A stretch of 64,000 nt of DNA from Comamonadaceae bacterium (GTDB lineage Bacteria > Pseudomonadota > Gammaproteobacteria > Burkholderiales > Burkholderiaceae_C). Below, piece after piece: positions 61,618 through 64,000 of the stretch. The position numbers were made by a program, and so were the translations under genes. Within the stretch, counting starts at the first letter, position 1, and each line of letters begins with the position of its first letter. The stretch covers positions 1 to 64,000 of the forward strand of contig JAIXUG010000004.1 in NCBI GenBank assembly GCA_027484105.1, written 5' to 3'. The notes below the pieces were generated by a model. That model was given only the letters and a program-made list of their open reading frames with translations. It was not told the DNA's origin and did not search any database.

Positions 61618-62595
61618 TTATCGCTTGTTGTACGCGTCGACCAGGGCTTTGCCTTCGGCACCGGATCGGTCCAGCCATTCCTTGAGCATGGTGTCGCCGA
61701 CCTTTTTCATGTCAGCCTTGAGCTGGGCCGATGGGGGGGTGACCGTCATGCCGTTGGTTCTGAGGATTTCCAATGTGCTGGTGTTGACCCTGCGCGATTC
61801 GGCCCATCCGCGGACTTCGGCATCGGCTGCGGCTTTCATCACAGCGTCCTGGCTCGCTTTGTCCAGCGCGTCGAAAGCTTTCTTGTTGGCGATCACCGCG
61901 TTTTTGGGCAACCAGGCCTGCACGTCGTAGTAAAACTTGAGGTGTTCGAACAACTTGCTGTCCACGCCGGTGGCGCCCGAGGTCATGGTCGATTCGACCA
62001 CGCCGGTGGCCAGTGCCTGTGTGAATTCAGCCGCTTGCACCGTGACGGGCTGGGCACCCACCAGTTCGGCGATGCGGGCTGTGGCTGGGCTGTAAGAGCG
62101 CCACTTGATGCCCTTCAAATCGGCAACGCTGTTCAGAGGCTTCTTGCTGTAGATGCCCTGCGGTGGCCAAGCCACCGAGTACAGCAGCACCATGCCTTGC
62201 TCGGCCAACTTTTTTTCCATCATGGGTTTTTGCGCCCGGTACAGCCTCATGCTCTCGTCGTAGCTGTCGGCCAGGAAGGGCAGGCCATCGGCTGCGTAAA
62301 TGGGCCACTCGTTGCTGAAGTTGGCCAGCAAAATCTCACCCAACTGGGCTTGACCGCCTTGCACGGCACGCTTGATTTCCGGGGCTTTGAACAACGAGGC
62401 GTTGGCATGCACCGTGATTTTGAGTTTGCCCGCTGTGGCCTTGTCCACGTCGGCCGCAAACTGGGTCATGTTGACGGTGTGGAAATTGGTGGCCGGGTAA
62501 GCGGCGGGCAGGTCCCACCGGGTTTGGGCCGACACGAAGCCGGAGACAGCGAGCAGACCAGCCAGCAGGCTGAGGTGAAGGGCGCGACGTTGCAT
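61618..62595 (-). CDS. dctP: TRAP transporter substrate-binding protein
   Basis: 325 residues, periplasmic receptor. Signal MQRRALHLSLLAGLLAVSGF ends VSAQT. Mature DctP features: WDLPAAYPATNFHTVNMTQF, the loop GIKWRSYSPATARIAELVGA, and VESTMTSGATGVDSKLFEHL. The expected GE-x-x-x-AL-x-x-G-x-D-G block is divergent here (AEFTQALATGVVESTMTSG). First gene of the P-Q-M operon, divergent from a winged-helix regulator, next to a hydantoinase/oxoprolinase gene; an N-heterocyclic or amide-type carboxylate is a plausible ligand by context only. Confidence 0.93.
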   Translation of the reverse strand: MQRRALHLSLLAGLLAVSGFVSAQTRWDLPAAYPATNFHTVNMTQFAADVDKATAGKLKITVHANASLFKAPEIKRAVQGGQAQLGEILLANFSNEWPIYAADGLPFLADSYDESMRLYRAQKPMMEKKLAEQGMVLLYSVAWPPQGIYSKKPLNSVADLKGIKWRSYSPATARIAELVGAQPVTVQAAEFTQALATGVVESTMTSGATGVDSKLFEHLKFYYDVQAWLPKNAVIANKKAFDALDKASQDAVMKAAADAEVRGWAESRRVNTSTLEILRTNGMTVTPPSAQLKADMKKVGDTMLKEWLDRSGAEGKALVDAYNKR

Positions 62596-62739
62596 GAGAA
62601 CTCCTGTGAAAGATGGAATGAACGGTTCACTGGGCAGTGCAAGAAAGGTGCCCGCTTCACGCGCGCATCGGGTGCATCTGTCAGATGATCACTGTAGGCA
62701 CCCTGATGACAAATCGTGCTCGGTGTTTTCCCTTAATGT

Positions 62740-62752
62740 CAACAAATTGTTG
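62740..62752. promoter_or_regulatory. Candidate operator between TRAP operon and winged-helix regulator
   Basis: CAACAA-A-TTGTTG, a perfect 6-bp palindrome, followed by a further CAAATTG. It overlaps a TTGGCA -35-like run for the regulator and lies 145 bases from the dctP start. Confidence 0.5.
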
Positions 62753-62799
62753 GCAAATTGTCGATATCGGACATAGACTTTCCCATCTTTATCAACGTG

Positions 62800-63360
62800 A
62801 TGGAATCCATGCCACGCAAAAATTCCCTCAGCTTGTCGGCGCCCTCCGCACCCCTGGTCACCAGCCCCATCGTGTCTTCGGCCCACCTGGTCTCGCCCGA
62901 CAGCGCCGAGATGAGCGAGTTCGAGTTCGGTCTCATCGTGGCGGGCAACGCCTTTCACCGCTGGATCATCCACTGCATGGCGGCAGCGGGCCTGAAAGAT
63001 TTGACGCCGCTGGATGTGCTGGTGCTGCACCATGTCACGCACCGCGCCCGCGACAAGCGCCTGGCCGACATTTGTTTCATCATGAACATCGAAGACACGC
63101 ATTTGGTGAATTACGCCCTGAAAAAATTGCAAGGGCTGGGCGTGGTGGTGTCGCAAAAAAATGGCAAGGATGTGACCTATGCCGCGACCGATGAAGGGCG
63201 TGCCTCTGTGCAGCGCTACCGCGAGATCCGTGAGAGCTGCCTGATCGATGCCCTCAAAGCCGACGATGGCCTGAACCGCGACATTGGCGAGTTGGCCCGC
63301 TTGCTGCGCGTGCTCTCGGGCATGTACGACCAAGCCGCGCGCGCTGCGGCCTCTTTGTGA
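62800..63360 (+). CDS. Winged-helix (MarR-like) DNA-binding regulator
   Basis: About 186 residues from the ATG at 62800 (MESMPRKNSL); an ATG at 62809 is equally possible, and a TTG further up is unlikely. Residues 45-150 form a winged helix: FHRWIIHCMAAAGLKDLTPL, DVLVLHHVTHRARDKRLADI, CFIMNIEDTHLVNYALKKLQ and GVVVSQKNGKDVTYAAT. This resembles predicted MarR-type winged-helix proteins common in betaproteobacteria near TRAP and catabolic genes. Divergent from TRAP dctPQM, and 31 bases before the hydantoinase-like gene, so it probably controls both. Confidence 0.87.
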   Translation: MESMPRKNSLSLSAPSAPLVTSPIVSSAHLVSPDSAEMSEFEFGLIVAGNAFHRWIIHCMAAAGLKDLTPLDVLVLHHVTHRARDKRLADICFIMNIEDTHLVNYALKKLQGLGVVVSQKNGKDVTYAATDEGRASVQRYREIRESCLIDALKADDGLNRDIGELARLLRVLSGMYDQAARAAASL

Positions 63361-63391
63361 AGTTTTTTGAATTCTGATTGTTGAGCGACGC

Positions 63392-64000
63392 ATGACCGAA
63401 CCCACCATCGCCCCCGCTGGCCCCAACCGTTGGCAGTTCTGGATCGACCGGGGCGGCACCTTCACCGACGTGGTGGGCAAGCGCCCCGATGGCAGCTTGG
63501 TCACGCACAAGCTTTTGAGCGAAAACCCCGAGCATTACCGCGATGCGGCGGTGGCGGGCATCCGCCATTTGCTGGGCCTGAAAGCCGGTGAGCCGGTCAC
63601 GCCCGAGTTGGTCGAGTGCGTGAAGATGGGCACCACCGTGGCCACCAACGCGCTGCTGGAGCGCAAGGGCGAGGCGACGCTGCTGGTGACCACACAAGGC
63701 TTTGGTGACGCGCTGCGCATTGCCTACCAAAACCGCCCCCGTTTGTTTGACCGCCAGATTGTTTTGCCCGAATTGCTCTATAGCGCCGTGGTGGAAGCGC
63801 AGGAGCGTGTGGCGGTGGATGGCGAAGTTTTGCAGCCACTCGATGAGGTGCATTTGCGCACCCAATTGAAGCATTCGCACCAGCAAGGGGTACGTTCGGT
63901 GGCCATCGTGTTCATGCACGGCTGGCGGCACACGGCGCACGAGTTGGCCGCAGCGCGTCTGGCGCGTGAAGTGGGTTTCACGCAGGTCAGCACTTCGCAC
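63392..64000 (+). CDS. Hydantoinase A/5-oxoprolinase family protein, N-terminal part
   Basis: 203 codons visible, running off the right edge. Starts MTEPTIAPAGPNRWQFWIDR; GGTFTDVVGKRPDG is the nucleotide-binding P-loop-like start of the HyuA/OplAH fold, with MGTTVATNALLERKG (about residues 88-102) and TTQGFGDALRIAYQNRPRLF following, both strongly conserved. It could be a full OplAH (about 1200 residues) that opens 5-oxoproline with ATP, or HyuA of a two-gene hydantoinase or acetone carboxylase-like pair. The rest lies outside, so this cannot be settled. Context: TRAP transporter and winged-helix regulator. Confidence 0.9.
   Translation, partial: MTEPTIAPAGPNRWQFWIDRGGTFTDVVGKRPDGSLVTHKLLSENPEHYRDAAVAGIRHLLGLKAGEPVTPELVECVKMGTTVATNALLERKGEATLLVTTQGFGDALRIAYQNRPRLFDRQIVLPELLYSAVVEAQERVAVDGEVLQPLDEVHLRTQLKHSHQQGVRSVAIVFMHGWRHTAHELAAARLAREVGFTQVSTSH

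Overview
The window is high-GC bacterial chromosome with genes packed on both strands. The housekeeping set points to a betaproteobacterium of the Comamonadaceae (Limnohabitans, Rhodoferax or Polaromonas type). This is inferred from the protein sequences, the xseB-ispA-dxs and fkpB-ispH blocks, a Bug-type binding protein, two TRAP transporters and REP-like repeats, not from a database search. No phage, CRISPR array, integrase or rRNA was seen.

Layout. 1-9.4 kb: hemE (cut by the left edge), a small membrane-protein/thioesterase operon, rfbA-rfbC, a PfkB kinase, radC, fkpB-ispH, serS and tRNA-Ser(CGA). 9.4-18.2 kb: an accessory stretch that starts just behind the tRNA and has visibly lower GC. 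It holds two TetR regulators, a DUF418 membrane protein, an alpha/beta hydrolase with a tiny membrane partner, a GST-SDR operon ending in a truncated oxidoreductase gene, a beta-barrel protein, a membrane LytTR regulator, a lipoprotein and a tautomerase-NTF2 fusion. 18.2-44.5 kb: mostly core genes (response regulator, trpS, M50 protease, M20 amidohydrolase with a Bug binding protein and LysR regulator, guaC, MFS, uvrD, slyD, thrB, polA, GST, dienelactone hydrolase, ZIP transporter, sulfurtransferase, DMT exporter, Rieske oxygenase, xseB-ispA-dxs). 44.6-57.6 kb: a tungsten/aldehyde oxidoreductase region. 57.6-64 kb: brnTA, crcB, rdgC, a second TRAP transporter with a divergent winged-helix regulator, and the start of a hydantoinase/oxoprolinase gene cut by the right edge.

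The most interesting part is 44.6-57.6 kb. A TRAP transporter for an organic acid is split by a ModE-HTH/periplasmic-binding-domain regulator. It is followed by a tungstate ABC transporter (tupBCA), a divergent GAF-Fis regulator, and an operon for a tungsten aldehyde:ferredoxin oxidoreductase: a multi-[4Fe-4S] ferredoxin, the AOR catalytic subunit, an FAD/NAD subunit, a MoaD-like sulfur carrier and a 99-residue unknown. The layout matches the AorABC type of enzyme. A shared near-palindrome, CTATGCA-N7-TCATA, lies upstream of tupB and of the AOR operon, and an 11-base match to it lies directly before the regulator gene. I read this as a candidate tungsten-responsive regulon joining metal uptake, the enzyme and possibly the TRAP transporter.

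Other signals not explained by genes are a cluster of mutually exclusive inverted repeats between thrB and polA (28-bp perfect arms), three copies of a REP-like element (one inside the AOR operon), terminator-shaped hairpins in the leaders of the TRAP dctP and Rieske genes, and duplicated terminator sequences in the accessory stretch.
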